The position numbers and the translations under genes were made by a program. A model generated the notes under the pieces. The model did no database searches. It saw nothing but the letters and a program-made list of their open reading frames with translations, and was not told the DNA's origin. From positions 1-26,355 of the forward strand of contig JBCCTK010000024.1 of the NCBI GenBank assembly GCA_039198685.1: a DNA stretch of 26,355 nucleotides, in the 5' to 3' direction. The DNA is from UBA5336 sp039198685 (GTDB taxonomy: Bacteria; Pseudomonadota; Alphaproteobacteria; Caulobacterales; Hyphomonadaceae). Shown here in pieces: positions 7,776-15,840 of the stretch (position 1 is its first letter; each line of letters starts with the position of its first letter).

Positions 7776-8831
7776 TCAGGCGTTGTAGGCGTCTGCCAAA
7801 TCAGGGTCTTTTGCGGCAACCAAATCCGCGAGGTCACAGATGACCTTAGCCTGTTTCCAGGTCGCATCATCTTGCATCTTGCCGTCCAGCATAGCAACGC
7901 CTCTTCCACCGGGCAAAGCGTCCAAAATGCGGCGGGCAAACTTCACTTCGCCGGGATCTGGGCTGTAAACCTTCTTCGCGATCGCAATTTGATCTGGGTG
8001 GAGTGTCCAGGTGCCGACACAACCCAGCAGGAAGGTGTTGCGAAATTGCTGTTCGCAGGCGTCTAGGTCAGCAATGTCACCAAAAGGACCATAGAATGGC
8101 TTTATGCCGGCCATGCCGCAGGCGTCGACCATACGTGCGAGGGTGTAGTGCCAGGGGTCTTGCTGGGCCGTCGCGCGTGTCGCGTCATCATCATTCGGAT
8201 CATCAAGTACGCGGTAGAAGGGGTGTCCTCCCCCCACCCTTGTGGTCTTCATCTTGCGGCTGGCAGCCAGGTCGGCCGGCCCTAAGGAGATGCCCTGCAT
8301 GCGTGGGCTGGCCAGGGCGATTTCCTCCACGCGCGCCACGCCCTCCGCTGTTTCCAGAATGGCATGGAGCAGGATGGGCCGCGTTAATCCAGCCTTGGAT
8401 TCAAGTTGAGCCAAAAGTTGGTCGACATAATGGATGTCGAAAGGACCTTCGACTTTCGGGATCATCAATACATCAAGCTGGTCGCCAGCCTTCATCACCA
8501 ATTCGGTCACATCATCAATGAACCACGGCGAGTTGAGTGGGTTGACCCGGCTCCAGAAGCCCGTGCCTTGGGTCTGCCAGTCCAGCATGCCCGCCATTTC
8601 AATGACACCTGCGCGCGCTGCCTCTTTCGCGTCTGCAGGAATTGCGTCTTCCAGATTGCCCAAGATCACGTCCACCGATTGGGCCATGGCGGGCACTTTG
8701 GCGCGAACTTTATCGAGGTGCGGTGGCACAAAGTGGATCATCCGCTCCAGTTTGATCGGAAGCTCGCGGAAGGGCTCAGGGGCACCAGCTGCGAGCGGTT
8801 GGAAGAATTGGCGCGGTGTACGTGCGGTCAT
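7776..8831 (-). CDS. HpcH/HpaI aldolase / citrate lyase family protein (CitE or malyl-CoA lyase-like)
   Basis: A 351-residue TIM-barrel lyase of the HpcH/HpaI family, which cleaves or forms carbon-carbon bonds in malyl-CoA, citramalyl-CoA or citryl-CoA type substrates using a divalent metal. Visible family features are LGNLEDAI (60-64), SRVNPLNSPW with Arg95, LHAILETAEGV with the likely metal ligand Glu160, and SLGPADLAAS with Asp187. It is longer than CitE (about 290 residues) and closer in length to malyl-CoA lyase-like enzymes. GGGAG lies about ten bases before the ATG. It converges on the acyl-CoA synthetase, so the two need not be functionally linked, although both would handle CoA thioesters. 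The substrate is not assigned. Confidence 0.85.
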   Translation of the reverse strand: MTARTPRQFFQPLAAGAPEPFRELPIKLERMIHFVPPHLDKVRAKVPAMAQSVDVILGNLEDAIPADAKEAARAGVIEMAGMLDWQTQGTGFWSRVNPLNSPWFIDDVTELVMKAGDQLDVLMIPKVEGPFDIHYVDQLLAQLESKAGLTRPILLHAILETAEGVARVEEIALASPRMQGISLGPADLAASRKMKTTRVGGGHPFYRVLDDPNDDDATRATAQQDPWHYTLARMVDACGMAGIKPFYGPFGDIADLDACEQQFRNTFLLGCVGTWTLHPDQIAIAKKVYSPDPGEVKFARRILDALPGGRGVAMLDGKMQDDATWKQAKVICDLADLVAAKDPDLADAYNA

Positions 8832-8964
8832 ATTTGTCGGCTCCCGATCCTTTTTGAGTACCTATGGTGTGGGCCGTGGGGCGTCAATCGTGTGCCGACC
8901 CCTGGCGACATGTTCAGCCATGCCGTCTTCCCTGCGGCGGACGGGTGCGAATGAGAGCGCCTTT

Positions 8965-9020
8965 CAATCGCATATAATGCGTTGTAATTTAATAGTATTT
9001 GATTTTCGGGGCGATATAAT
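8965..9020 (+). promoter_or_regulatory. AT-rich control region upstream of the cation transporter
   Basis: This is the only markedly AT-rich stretch in the neighbourhood, lying in a 231-base gap (8832-9062) that otherwise holds no gene I can support. It has two TATAAT hexamers (8973-8978 and 9015-9020). The first sits inside an inverted repeat, CGCAT-ATA-ATGCG (8969-8981), that extends by CAA/TTG with a one-base bulge. Neither hexamer has a good -35 at 16-18 bases. A metal-responsive operator would make sense before a cation exporter, but that is inference. Confidence 0.3.
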
Positions 9021-9062
9021 TATCTGCAAGACGGATGTAAGTTCCGGAGCGAAACCAACACG

Positions 9063-10019
9063 ATGGCTCACGATTCCAGCCTTGATGCGATGCCGGGCGG
9101 CCTAAGAGTCGGCGATGCTGCGCGGATCACCAGGACGATTGCGCTATTGTCCGTGGCGACCGCATCGATCCTGGTCGCACTAAAGCTCTGGGCATGGCTC
9201 TCTTCTGGCAGCGTATCGATGTTCGCTTCGCTTGCAGACAGTGGGCTCGATGGATTTGCGTCCCTTTTTACTCTGCTTGCCGTGAGTTATGCAGCCGTCC
9301 CGCCAGACACTCAGCACCGCTATGGACACGGAAAGGCAGAGGGCTTTGCCGCCATAATCCAGGCCATGCTGGTTGGCGTTTCGGCGACTCTTGTCGCGGT
9401 CGAAGCGTTTGCGCGTCTGCGGTCGCCTGAGCCGATTGTCGAAAGCACGCTGGCGCTGGCAGTGATGGGGGTGTCTACAGCTTTGACCCTGGCATTGATC
9501 TGGGCTCAGTCGCGCGCCATTGCCCAAACCGGTTCTGTCGCCACAAAGGGGGACCGTGCCCATTATGCCGCTGACCTTGCCGCCAACGCCGCTGTTATTG
9601 GTGGTATTACCCTGGCAACCTTCACAGGGCTAGGTTGGGCGGATCCCTCAGTCGGCTTCCTTGTTGCACTATGGCTGGCATGGAGTGCTCTGGATGTGGC
9701 CCGCAGTGGTTGGGACCAGTTGCTCGACCGGGAAGTGTCGGACGCAGCCCGCGAACGCATCCGAGCCCTAGCCCTGTCGTCTGGTGTGCTGCTGGATATC
9801 CACGCATTACGAACGCGCACATCCGGCCCCTATATTCATGTTCAATTCCACGCTGAAATGCCGCCACATCTTTCGCTGATTGAGGCCCATGAGGCTATGG
9901 TTGAAGCTGAGCGCGCGATCCTGGCGGAGTTTCCTGCCGCCGATGTTCTGATCCATCCCGACCCTCGTGGACGTGCTGAGGCCCATGGCACAGACGTCTT
10001 CTTCGAAGCGGCAGAGTAA
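9063..10019 (+). CDS. cation diffusion facilitator (FieF-like metal/proton antiporter)
   Basis: A 318-residue inner-membrane CDF transporter that exports divalent metals such as zinc, iron or manganese in exchange for protons. Six hydrophobic segments are followed by a cytoplasmic ferredoxin-like domain from about residue 225. The transport site is intact: Asp59 and Asp63 in DSGLD and His167 and Asp171 in HYAAD, the same four-residue spacings as in FieF. The HRYGHGKAE motif (85-93) and C-terminal histidines also fit. The ATG has CGGAG about 13 bases upstream, which is rather far. The Rieske gene starts 40 bases downstream and may be cotranscribed. The exact metal cannot be told. Confidence 0.9.
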   Translation: MAHDSSLDAMPGGLRVGDAARITRTIALLSVATASILVALKLWAWLSSGSVSMFASLADSGLDGFASLFTLLAVSYAAVPPDTQHRYGHGKAEGFAAIIQAMLVGVSATLVAVEAFARLRSPEPIVESTLALAVMGVSTALTLALIWAQSRAIAQTGSVATKGDRAHYAADLAANAAVIGGITLATFTGLGWADPSVGFLVALWLAWSALDVARSGWDQLLDREVSDAARERIRALALSSGVLLDIHALRTRTSGPYIHVQFHAEMPPHLSLIEAHEAMVEAERAILAEFPAADVLIHPDPRGRAEAHGTDVFFEAAE

Positions 10020-10059
10020 CACGCTCGCCCGGTCGCATGGACCATGATAGGGCGCAGGC

Positions 10060-10875
10060 ATGGTTACCGGAACGCGTAAGACTCCACCTGAAACCGAAGG
10101 CCAGCAGCAAGGATGGTATCTGGTTGCAAATGCTTCGGCCGTGAAGCCTGGACGGCAGATTCGCCGTCTATTCCAGGGAAAGCCCGTTCTCATCGGGCGC
10201 ACGGACCGGGGCGATCTTTTTGCCATTCGGGATATCTGCCCCCATCGGCTGGTTCCACTGAGCGCAGGCAAGCAGATCGATACCGGCGGCGAGACGACCG
10301 TTGAGTGTCCCTACCATGGCTGGCGGTTTGGAACGGATGGCGTGTGCCGCCTCATACCCTCTTTGATGGAGGATGATCCCTACACCGCTTCGGACTTCGT
10401 GGTGGCGCGCTACGGTGTCAACGAATCTGCGGGCTGTGTGTTTCTATCGAGTGATACCGACGCCAACTTTGAAGCCGCGATAACCGAAGGCGTTCTAGGC
10501 GAGCCCCGCATTTGGATTACCGAGACCATCACTCTGCCGGGGCGCATCGAACTCCCACCCTTTGCAGAGCATCTGGGATGGGCCTCTCCCCTCAAGGGTG
10601 AGCGGACCTGGAAGCCAGAATCGCTCTTAGCCAGGCGTCTCTCAAAGGAGCCGGCAGAACATAGGGTGACGCGTTATGATAGCGGGCCGACGCGAGAGGC
10701 GCTTGAGACCGAGAAGGGTGTGCTCGATGTGCTGATATCGATCTGTCCCGATGATCACTCGCACGCGCAGGGCCATATTCTGATGTGGTGGACCGCGCCG
10801 GCACATTTTTCCATCGGGGGCTGGGACCTTAGAGCGGCAGCGCGCCAATACCTGCGAAAGCTCTCAACCTCCTGA
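10060..10875 (+). CDS. short Rieske [2Fe-2S] protein related to ring-hydroxylating oxygenases
   Basis: A 271-residue protein with an N-terminal Rieske domain: CPHR (Cys60, His62) and CPYHGW (Cys83, His86) bind the [2Fe-2S] cluster. The C-terminal part, with TPSD-like ISICPDDHSHAQGHILMWW, resembles the end of oxygenase alpha subunits such as VanA. These enzymes are normally about 340-450 residues and have a D/N-x-x-H-x(3-5)-H iron site. I cannot find that motif, and the chain is short by about 80 residues where it should be. It may be an electron carrier, a degenerate oxygenase, or have an unusual iron site. It follows the CDF gene by 40 bases. Confidence 0.78.
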   Translation: MVTGTRKTPPETEGQQQGWYLVANASAVKPGRQIRRLFQGKPVLIGRTDRGDLFAIRDICPHRLVPLSAGKQIDTGGETTVECPYHGWRFGTDGVCRLIPSLMEDDPYTASDFVVARYGVNESAGCVFLSSDTDANFEAAITEGVLGEPRIWITETITLPGRIELPPFAEHLGWASPLKGERTWKPESLLARRLSKEPAEHRVTRYDSGPTREALETEKGVLDVLISICPDDHSHAQGHILMWWTAPAHFSIGGWDLRAAARQYLRKLSTS

Positions 10876-11007
10876 AACTCTTTTAAATTTGCCGCAAATG
10901 CCCCTGCGCCCGTAAACCGTAACTCCACCTCTCTGTGCCAAAGCGGGGCGTAACGGATCGGGACACCAGACACCCGGCCTCCAGCAAAAGCACAGGGTGA
11001 TACGGGC

Positions 11008-12459
11008 ATGGCGAAGACAGTTTTAGTGGTAGACGATGACCCGACCCAGCGCCGCCTGCTCCAGGCCGCCGTGGAAAAAGCTGGTTTTGCTTGCCGTACC
11101 GCGCCCGACGGTGACAGTGGCTATGCCATGGGTCATGATGCCAAAGACGGTGTTGACGTTGTCCTGTTGGATTTGCACATGCCGGGTCTGTCGGGTTTGG
11201 AAACCCTCGAACGCCTCTCCGAGCGCCGCCCCGACCTTCCGGTGATCGTGCTGACCGCAACAGGTGGGATTGATACGGTCGTCCAGTCGATGCGCGCTGG
11301 CGCCATCGACTTCTTCGTGAAACCCGTCAGTCCGGAACGTGTGATCGTATCGATCCGCAACGCGCTGAAAATGAGTACGCTGTCAGGAGAGGTCAAACGC
11401 CTGTCTCGTAAAGCAGAAGGCGGTATGGGCTTTGAAGACATGATCGCGGCTGCGCCTGCGATGCGAACCGTTGTAAAGCTTGGCCAGCGGGCCGCTGCAT
11501 CAGACATTCCCGTCTTGATCCTTGGTGAAAGCGGTGTGGGTAAGGAAGTCGTTGCGCGGTGCATACAGGGCGCTTCGGAACGTTCCGGAAAACCGTTCGT
11601 GACGGTGAACTGCGGCGCAATCCCCGAGAATCTCGTGGAGAGTATTCTGTTTGGCCATGAGAAGGGTGCCTTCACCGGTGCTGTTTCGAAATCCCTGGGT
11701 AAATTTGTCGAAGCCGACGGCGGGACCTTGTTCTTAGACGAGATCGGCGAATTGCCCCTCGACATGCAGGTAAAACTTCTTCGGGCGCTCCAGGAAGGTG
11801 AAGTTGACGCTGTCGGCTCGCGGCGCCCGACCAAAATCGATGTGCGCATTATCTCGGCGACAAACCGGGACCTCGCCCAGCAAGTCAGCGATGGCACGTT
11901 CCGCGAAGACTTGTTCTACCGCTTAAACGTCTATCCGGTTGAAGTGCCCAGCTTGCGTGAGCGCCGCGCAGATGTGCCGGCTCTGGTGGAGCACTTCATC
12001 ACCCGCTTCAACGCTGCTGAAGGCACCAAGATTCTTGGCGCCCAGGATGACACGTTAAAACTGCTTTGTGCCTTTGATTGGCCGGGCAATGTTCGCCAGT
12101 TGGAGAACTCTGTATTCCGCGCTGTTGTACTGTGTGAAGGCGATTGGCTGCGTCCAGAGGACTTCCCACAGATCTCTGGCGTCATGCCCGATGTCACGGA
12201 CCTGCCTGAGATGCCAAGCCTGCCAAGACCGGCAAATGACATCAGTGTCGCCGCGACGGACAACCCGGTGCCGGTGTTCGATGAGGCGGGTGAAATGCGC
12301 AGCCTTGAGGATGTTGAGCGCGATCTCCTAGCCTATGCCATCGATCACTATGAGGGCCATATGAGTGAGATCAGCCGCCGTCTTGGTATTGGGCGATCCA
12401 CGCTCTATCGCAAGGTCCGCGAATACGATCTCACCGTCCGAGAGCGTGAAATGGGCTAG
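11008..12459 (+). CDS. sigma-54-dependent response regulator, NtrC family
   Basis: A 483-residue three-domain transcription activator. The receiver domain (1-120) has Asp10/Asp11, phospho-acceptor Asp55, Thr83 and Lys105. The AAA+ domain has Walker A GESGVGKE (173-180), the sigma-54 contact loop GAFTGA (220-225), Walker B LFLDEIGE (241-248) and a WPGNVRQLEN sensor region. A Fis-type helix-turn-helix ends the protein (ISRRLGIGRSTLYRKV). It therefore activates sigma-54 promoters when phosphorylated. It resembles Caulobacter TacA in its N-terminus and layout, but I am not sure enough to give that name. No histidine kinase is present in the window. AGGG stands about ten bases before the ATG. Its stop overlaps the convergent HAD gene stop. 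Confidence 0.93.
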   Translation: MAKTVLVVDDDPTQRRLLQAAVEKAGFACRTAPDGDSGYAMGHDAKDGVDVVLLDLHMPGLSGLETLERLSERRPDLPVIVLTATGGIDTVVQSMRAGAIDFFVKPVSPERVIVSIRNALKMSTLSGEVKRLSRKAEGGMGFEDMIAAAPAMRTVVKLGQRAAASDIPVLILGESGVGKEVVARCIQGASERSGKPFVTVNCGAIPENLVESILFGHEKGAFTGAVSKSLGKFVEADGGTLFLDEIGELPLDMQVKLLRALQEGEVDAVGSRRPTKIDVRIISATNRDLAQQVSDGTFREDLFYRLNVYPVEVPSLRERRADVPALVEHFITRFNAAEGTKILGAQDDTLKLLCAFDWPGNVRQLENSVFRAVVLCEGDWLRPEDFPQISGVMPDVTDLPEMPSLPRPANDISVAATDNPVPVFDEAGEMRSLEDVERDLLAYAIDHYEGHMSEISRRLGIGRSTLYRKVREYDLTVREREMG

Positions 12460-13193
12460 AGCCCCGAGAAGAACCGCCTGAGATCCGAATAGTGCTTGAA
12501 GATGGCATCCGGCTGGGTGTCACCCTCGCCCTCGTCCACGCCATCATGCAGCTTCTGGATCGTCAAAGCGCCAACAGCCTGGCGCGCGCCGATGATATCC
12601 CGGTCGGCATTGTCGCCGATCATCCAGATTATGCCTTCGACGCCGCCCAGTTTGGCCAGAGCCAGCTCGAAGATCTCCGGCGCAGGCTTGTCCTGCTTGA
12701 CCTCTTCGGAGGTCACCATCCAGTCAATATAGCGGTGCAGCCCGAAAAACAGCATCTTGCGATGCTGCACCTGGGCTGTGAGGTCGGTCACAATCACCAC
12801 CCGGACGCCAGCGATGCGTAGATCGTCCAGGAAGTCCGTCACCTCATCGAAAAGCTCGGCTTCGGCCAGGAAGGCGCTCCAATAGGCCTGTTCCATCTGC
12901 AGCGCTGCAAAGGGTTGGGTCGCGAGGCCCACCCGCTCGATCGTGCGTTGAAAATAGAGCAAGCGCGAATGGGAAGACGCCGTATCGGCCAGCCGGTGTT
13001 TCAGCTCTTCGCGCGATACGGTGAAGGCCCGATCAAAAGCCTCAGGGTCTATGGACAGCTCGCTCCGGGCATAGTCGCGGGCAGCTTGCTGGCCTGCGGC
13101 CATGGGCGCATCCACGGCATATAGCGTGTTGTCGAGGTCGAGCAGGACGCAGTCCGGTCTGCCTTCGAAAGCGTCTTTATTGTGAAACTTCAT
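12456..13193 (-). CDS. HAD-superfamily phosphatase (subfamily IA, pyrimidine 5'-nucleotidase-like)
   Basis: A 245-residue cytoplasmic HAD hydrolase. All four motifs are present: DLDNTLY with nucleophile Asp19 and acid Asp21, VIVTDLT with Thr136, KQDKPAP with Lys169, and IGDNADRD with Asp194/Asp198. A helical cap lies between motifs I and II, as in the IA group that includes pyrimidine 5'-nucleotidases and sugar phosphatases. Its ATG overlaps the stop of the membrane-kinase fusion gene (ATGA, 13190-13193), so it is probably translated together with that kinase and may act on the same or a linked metabolite; this is inference. It is the last gene of the operon, and its TAG shares CTAG with the convergent regulator. 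Confidence 0.88.
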   Translation of the reverse strand: MKFHNKDAFEGRPDCVLLDLDNTLYAVDAPMAAGQQAARDYARSELSIDPEAFDRAFTVSREELKHRLADTASSHSRLLYFQRTIERVGLATQPFAALQMEQAYWSAFLAEAELFDEVTDFLDDLRIAGVRVVIVTDLTAQVQHRKMLFFGLHRYIDWMVTSEEVKQDKPAPEIFELALAKLGGVEGIIWMIGDNADRDIIGARQAVGALTIQKLHDGVDEGEGDTQPDAIFKHYSDLRRFFSGL

Positions 13194-15241
13194 ACGCGGC
13201 CTCCTCGGATTGCCACGAGACGCGACATCTGTTCGAGCACGACCAATTGTAAAAACCCATTCGCGCCGTCATGCCAGACCGGGTCCAGGGACAGGAAGTC
13301 CTCGAAATCGCCTGAGATGGCGCGTGCGGCGTTTTCCACATCCCGGGGAGAGGGGTGGCCTTCGATGACGATCTCGACCCCGCCATCTTTGGACCGACGC
13401 TCGATCAGATAGGCTCCGCACACCGACACCAGAATCTCTGAAAGCCGGGCGAAGTCTTCAGACCGACGCGAGGTGACGCGAACGCGAAGATCAAGTTCGG
13501 CAGGCCCATGCATGGGATCTGCAATGTCGCGCGCCCTGGCAGGTTCCAGTGCGAGGACAAGGCTGGCCTGGTCCTTTTGGGGCAGGATAAAGCGCTGGCG
13601 GTCGGGTTCGCGGCGATCCAGGGATGAGATTACCTTTTCAAGCGGGTGACCGCGCTGGGTCACGTCCCGGCGTACTTTTAGATACCGGCGCAAATCCTCG
13701 TCCATATCGAGGAAGATGCGCAGGTCAGACAGGTCAAAGAGTGCGCGCGGATAAAGCGCGTGGAGGCCCGAGACAACCAGCGTATCGGCGGCGGGGATGT
13801 GCAGAGGCTTGGTCATACGGCCCACCGAATGGTCATAGTGGCGCGCGCGGACGGGCTTGCCTGCGGCTAGGGCCCGCACGTCATCGGTAAGGCGATCGAG
13901 ATGATTGGCCTTAGGATTGAGGTGCGTCAGTGCCTGCCACATCGGCTTGTGGCGATCCCAGATATGATAGTCGTCGCCAGAGACCTCTGTGGTTGCGTTC
14001 TGGCCGATCATGTCGACGATTAAATCTGAGAGTGTGTCTTTCCCCGTGCCGCTGTCGCCCGCAATGTTGACGACGATGGGCTGGCGCGTGGCGCGGTGGA
14101 AGGGACTGGCAAAAATGCGCTCCCGCAAGATTTGGGCGAGCATCACCACCCCCACCAGAACCAGCGCAGACAGGACCCAGGAACTGATACCCGGATTGGG
14201 CAGACCTATCGGTCCCAGATCGGGTGCAAGTCTTAGTATAGCACTCGGCGAGACCATCAGGTGAAGCGCTACGAAGATCGTTGACAAGGCGCCGAACAGC
14301 ACCTTGCCTTGGGGGCCGGGGGTGCGGGCCACATGCAGGGCCAGAAACGGCATGAACCAGAGCGCCCAACCGGGAGAAGCGGGCGTGAGGCAGTAGAGCA
14401 AGAGGAACGCAGCGGCGACAAAAGCAACCAGCGCGTCGAAATGCATGCGGCGCACGCGCCAGGCCAAGAACACCAGGCCAGCGTAGGCCATGGGAAAAAT
14501 GTAAAGCTGCAGTGTTTGCCCGTAGACGATCGAGAGCTCGGTTGCCTTGGCGGCCTCGGGCGTGCCGAGCACCATGACCCTGAATGCAGGGAAAGCGAAG
14601 AACGGCAGGATCAGCGCGGCACTGGCAAAAGCGCTGGCGAGGACGAATCCGGGAATGCGGGCGCGCAGGCGCGGTTGGCCCATCAGGTAGATGATGACAA
14701 AGGGCAAAGCGAACACCATGGAGGCCTTTGCCGCCACCGCGAGCCCTACGAGATACGCGGCCCAGCGGGCATGGTGGATCCGCAGGAAGAGGAACGCTGC
14801 CGTGAGCAACAAGACCGGGAAGACGTCCAACTGGCCATGGAAATAGCCGACATAGAGGGTAATCGGAGAGAGCCAGTAGCAGGCCAGCGTGATCGTGCGT
14901 TCTTCTCGCTTGGCCAACCGGGCCAGTGCCCCGTAAAGCGCTGTGTCGATCGCTAGGGTGGTAAGTGAAATGGCGATGGCCACACCGGCAACGCCGCCAA
15001 GGCCATTGCCAACCAGGGCGCCCGGGCCATAGGCCAAAACGTAGAGCCAACCATAGGGAAAGGCTTCCGGTGCGCCGCCGGTCGCCAGGAAACTGGCCCA
15101 AGGCACCATGGAGGGATGCTCGACCGCATGCTGCAGGAAGGGCGCAAACCATTCCGCATGGATGACTGGCGCAAACAGAGCGATCATGGCGAGGCGCAAG
15201 GCCAAACCACTCAGAAAAATAGGGCTTCTGAAAGGGCTCAT
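13190..15241 (-). CDS. fusion of GT-C-like membrane glycosyltransferase domain and uridine kinase/phosphoribulokinase-like domain
   Basis: A 683-residue two-part protein. Residues about 1-380 carry around ten hydrophobic segments and a motif SPITLYVGYFHGQLD like those of polyprenol-sugar-dependent GT-C enzymes (GT57/GT87-like). Residues about 388-683 form a soluble P-loop kinase: Walker A GDSGTGKDT (395-403), SGDDYHIWDR, VVSGLHALYP, the lid RRDVTQRGHPLEKV and FILPQKDQA, all typical of the uridine kinase/phosphoribulokinase superfamily. The frame is continuous with no sign of frameshift. I chose the ATG at 15241: it overlaps the stop of the upstream phosphodiesterase gene (ATGA) and has GGGAG eight bases before it. 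GTG 15277 and ATG 15256 are alternatives. The kinase should face the cytoplasm. The phosphate acceptor and sugar are unknown. Confidence 0.85.
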   Translation of the reverse strand: MSPFRSPIFLSGLALRLAMIALFAPVIHAEWFAPFLQHAVEHPSMVPWASFLATGGAPEAFPYGWLYVLAYGPGALVGNGLGGVAGVAIAISLTTLAIDTALYGALARLAKREERTITLACYWLSPITLYVGYFHGQLDVFPVLLLTAAFLFLRIHHARWAAYLVGLAVAAKASMVFALPFVIIYLMGQPRLRARIPGFVLASAFASAALILPFFAFPAFRVMVLGTPEAAKATELSIVYGQTLQLYIFPMAYAGLVFLAWRVRRMHFDALVAFVAAAFLLLYCLTPASPGWALWFMPFLALHVARTPGPQGKVLFGALSTIFVALHLMVSPSAILRLAPDLGPIGLPNPGISSWVLSALVLVGVVMLAQILRERIFASPFHRATRQPIVVNIAGDSGTGKDTLSDLIVDMIGQNATTEVSGDDYHIWDRHKPMWQALTHLNPKANHLDRLTDDVRALAAGKPVRARHYDHSVGRMTKPLHIPAADTLVVSGLHALYPRALFDLSDLRIFLDMDEDLRRYLKVRRDVTQRGHPLEKVISSLDRREPDRQRFILPQKDQASLVLALEPARARDIADPMHGPAELDLRVRVTSRRSEDFARLSEILVSVCGAYLIERRSKDGGVEIVIEGHPSPRDVENAARAISGDFEDFLSLDPVWHDGANGFLQLVVLEQMSRLVAIRGGRV

Positions 15242-15834
15242 ATGTGCGTCTCCCATAGGTCGTCCCGCTTGGTGCACACGGCATCGAATCTCAGCCCATG
15301 CCGCGCAGTTTGAGCGACCAATTCGGGGATTTCTGTGCTGGCATCACGGCCTTGGAGCTCTGGCGAAACCAAGCAAAGGCGAAAGCCTGCAGCACGCAGA
15401 CGGTCGTGATCTTTGCGCGCGAGGGCGAGCCGGGTGAAACAATCGACCCAGACCCAATCCACTTGCCCCGCCAGGCTGAGAGCCGTTTCGACGCTCTCAT
15501 ATTCGGAAACCCGCACCGCGCAGCGCCGTTCACCCATGCGTGCCGTGCGCATCAAAAAGGGGAAGGATTGATCTAGGAAGAAGAAGTGCTCAATGCCAGC
15601 GCGCCTCATCCGATCCAGACAGGCTGTTTCCAGCCCCTCTTCTTTCACATTCAGGATCAGCGTGCCGTGCTGATAACCCGCCAGCCAAGCCTCGAAATCT
15701 TCGCCAGCTTCGAATGGGTCATGGTGGATCACCAACCGGTCACCCTGACTGCGAATATCCACTTCGACGCCCAGATGGCGCGGCGTGGCATCAAGCGCAT
15801 CAGGTGTATTGCGGCGGTGGGCGATCAATTCCAT
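15238..15834 (-). CDS. short glycerophosphodiester phosphodiesterase-like protein
   Basis: A 198-residue protein with the GDPD active-site pattern: AHRRN (His6, Arg7), GVEVDIR (Glu24, Asp26), IHHDP (His38, Asp39) and ILNVKEEG with Lys64 at the place of the conserved lysine. It lacks a signal peptide, so it is probably cytoplasmic. Typical GDPDs are 240 residues or more, so this is a compact form. The family hydrolyses glycerophosphodiesters or related phosphodiesters to an alcohol and a sugar- or glycerol-phosphate. It starts 6 bases after the GT2 stop and its TGA overlaps the start of the kinase fusion, so its product may feed the kinase pathway; that link is inference. Confidence 0.8.
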   Translation of the reverse strand: MELIAHRRNTPDALDATPRHLGVEVDIRSQGDRLVIHHDPFEAGEDFEAWLAGYQHGTLILNVKEEGLETACLDRMRRAGIEHFFFLDQSFPFLMRTARMGERRCAVRVSEYESVETALSLAGQVDWVWVDCFTRLALARKDHDRLRAAGFRLCLVSPELQGRDASTEIPELVAQTARHGLRFDAVCTKRDDLWETHI

Positions 15835-15840
15835 TGAGGA

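Noticed and set aside
10876..11007. Possible small gene or sigma-54 promoter before the response regulator
   Set aside because: No frame with coding character and no GG/GC element pair was found; only a weak AT-rich patch after the Rieske gene.
14309..14956. 215-codon plus-strand frame inside the fusion gene
   Set aside because: It is a highly charged Glu/Gln/Arg-rich mirror of a hydrophobic membrane domain, as expected from antisense reading.
13911..15284. 457-codon minus-strand frame overlapping the membrane-kinase fusion in another frame
   Set aside because: The fusion frame has conserved membrane and kinase motifs; this frame gives an Arg/Pro/Gly-rich product typical of a shifted reading of a GC-rich gene.
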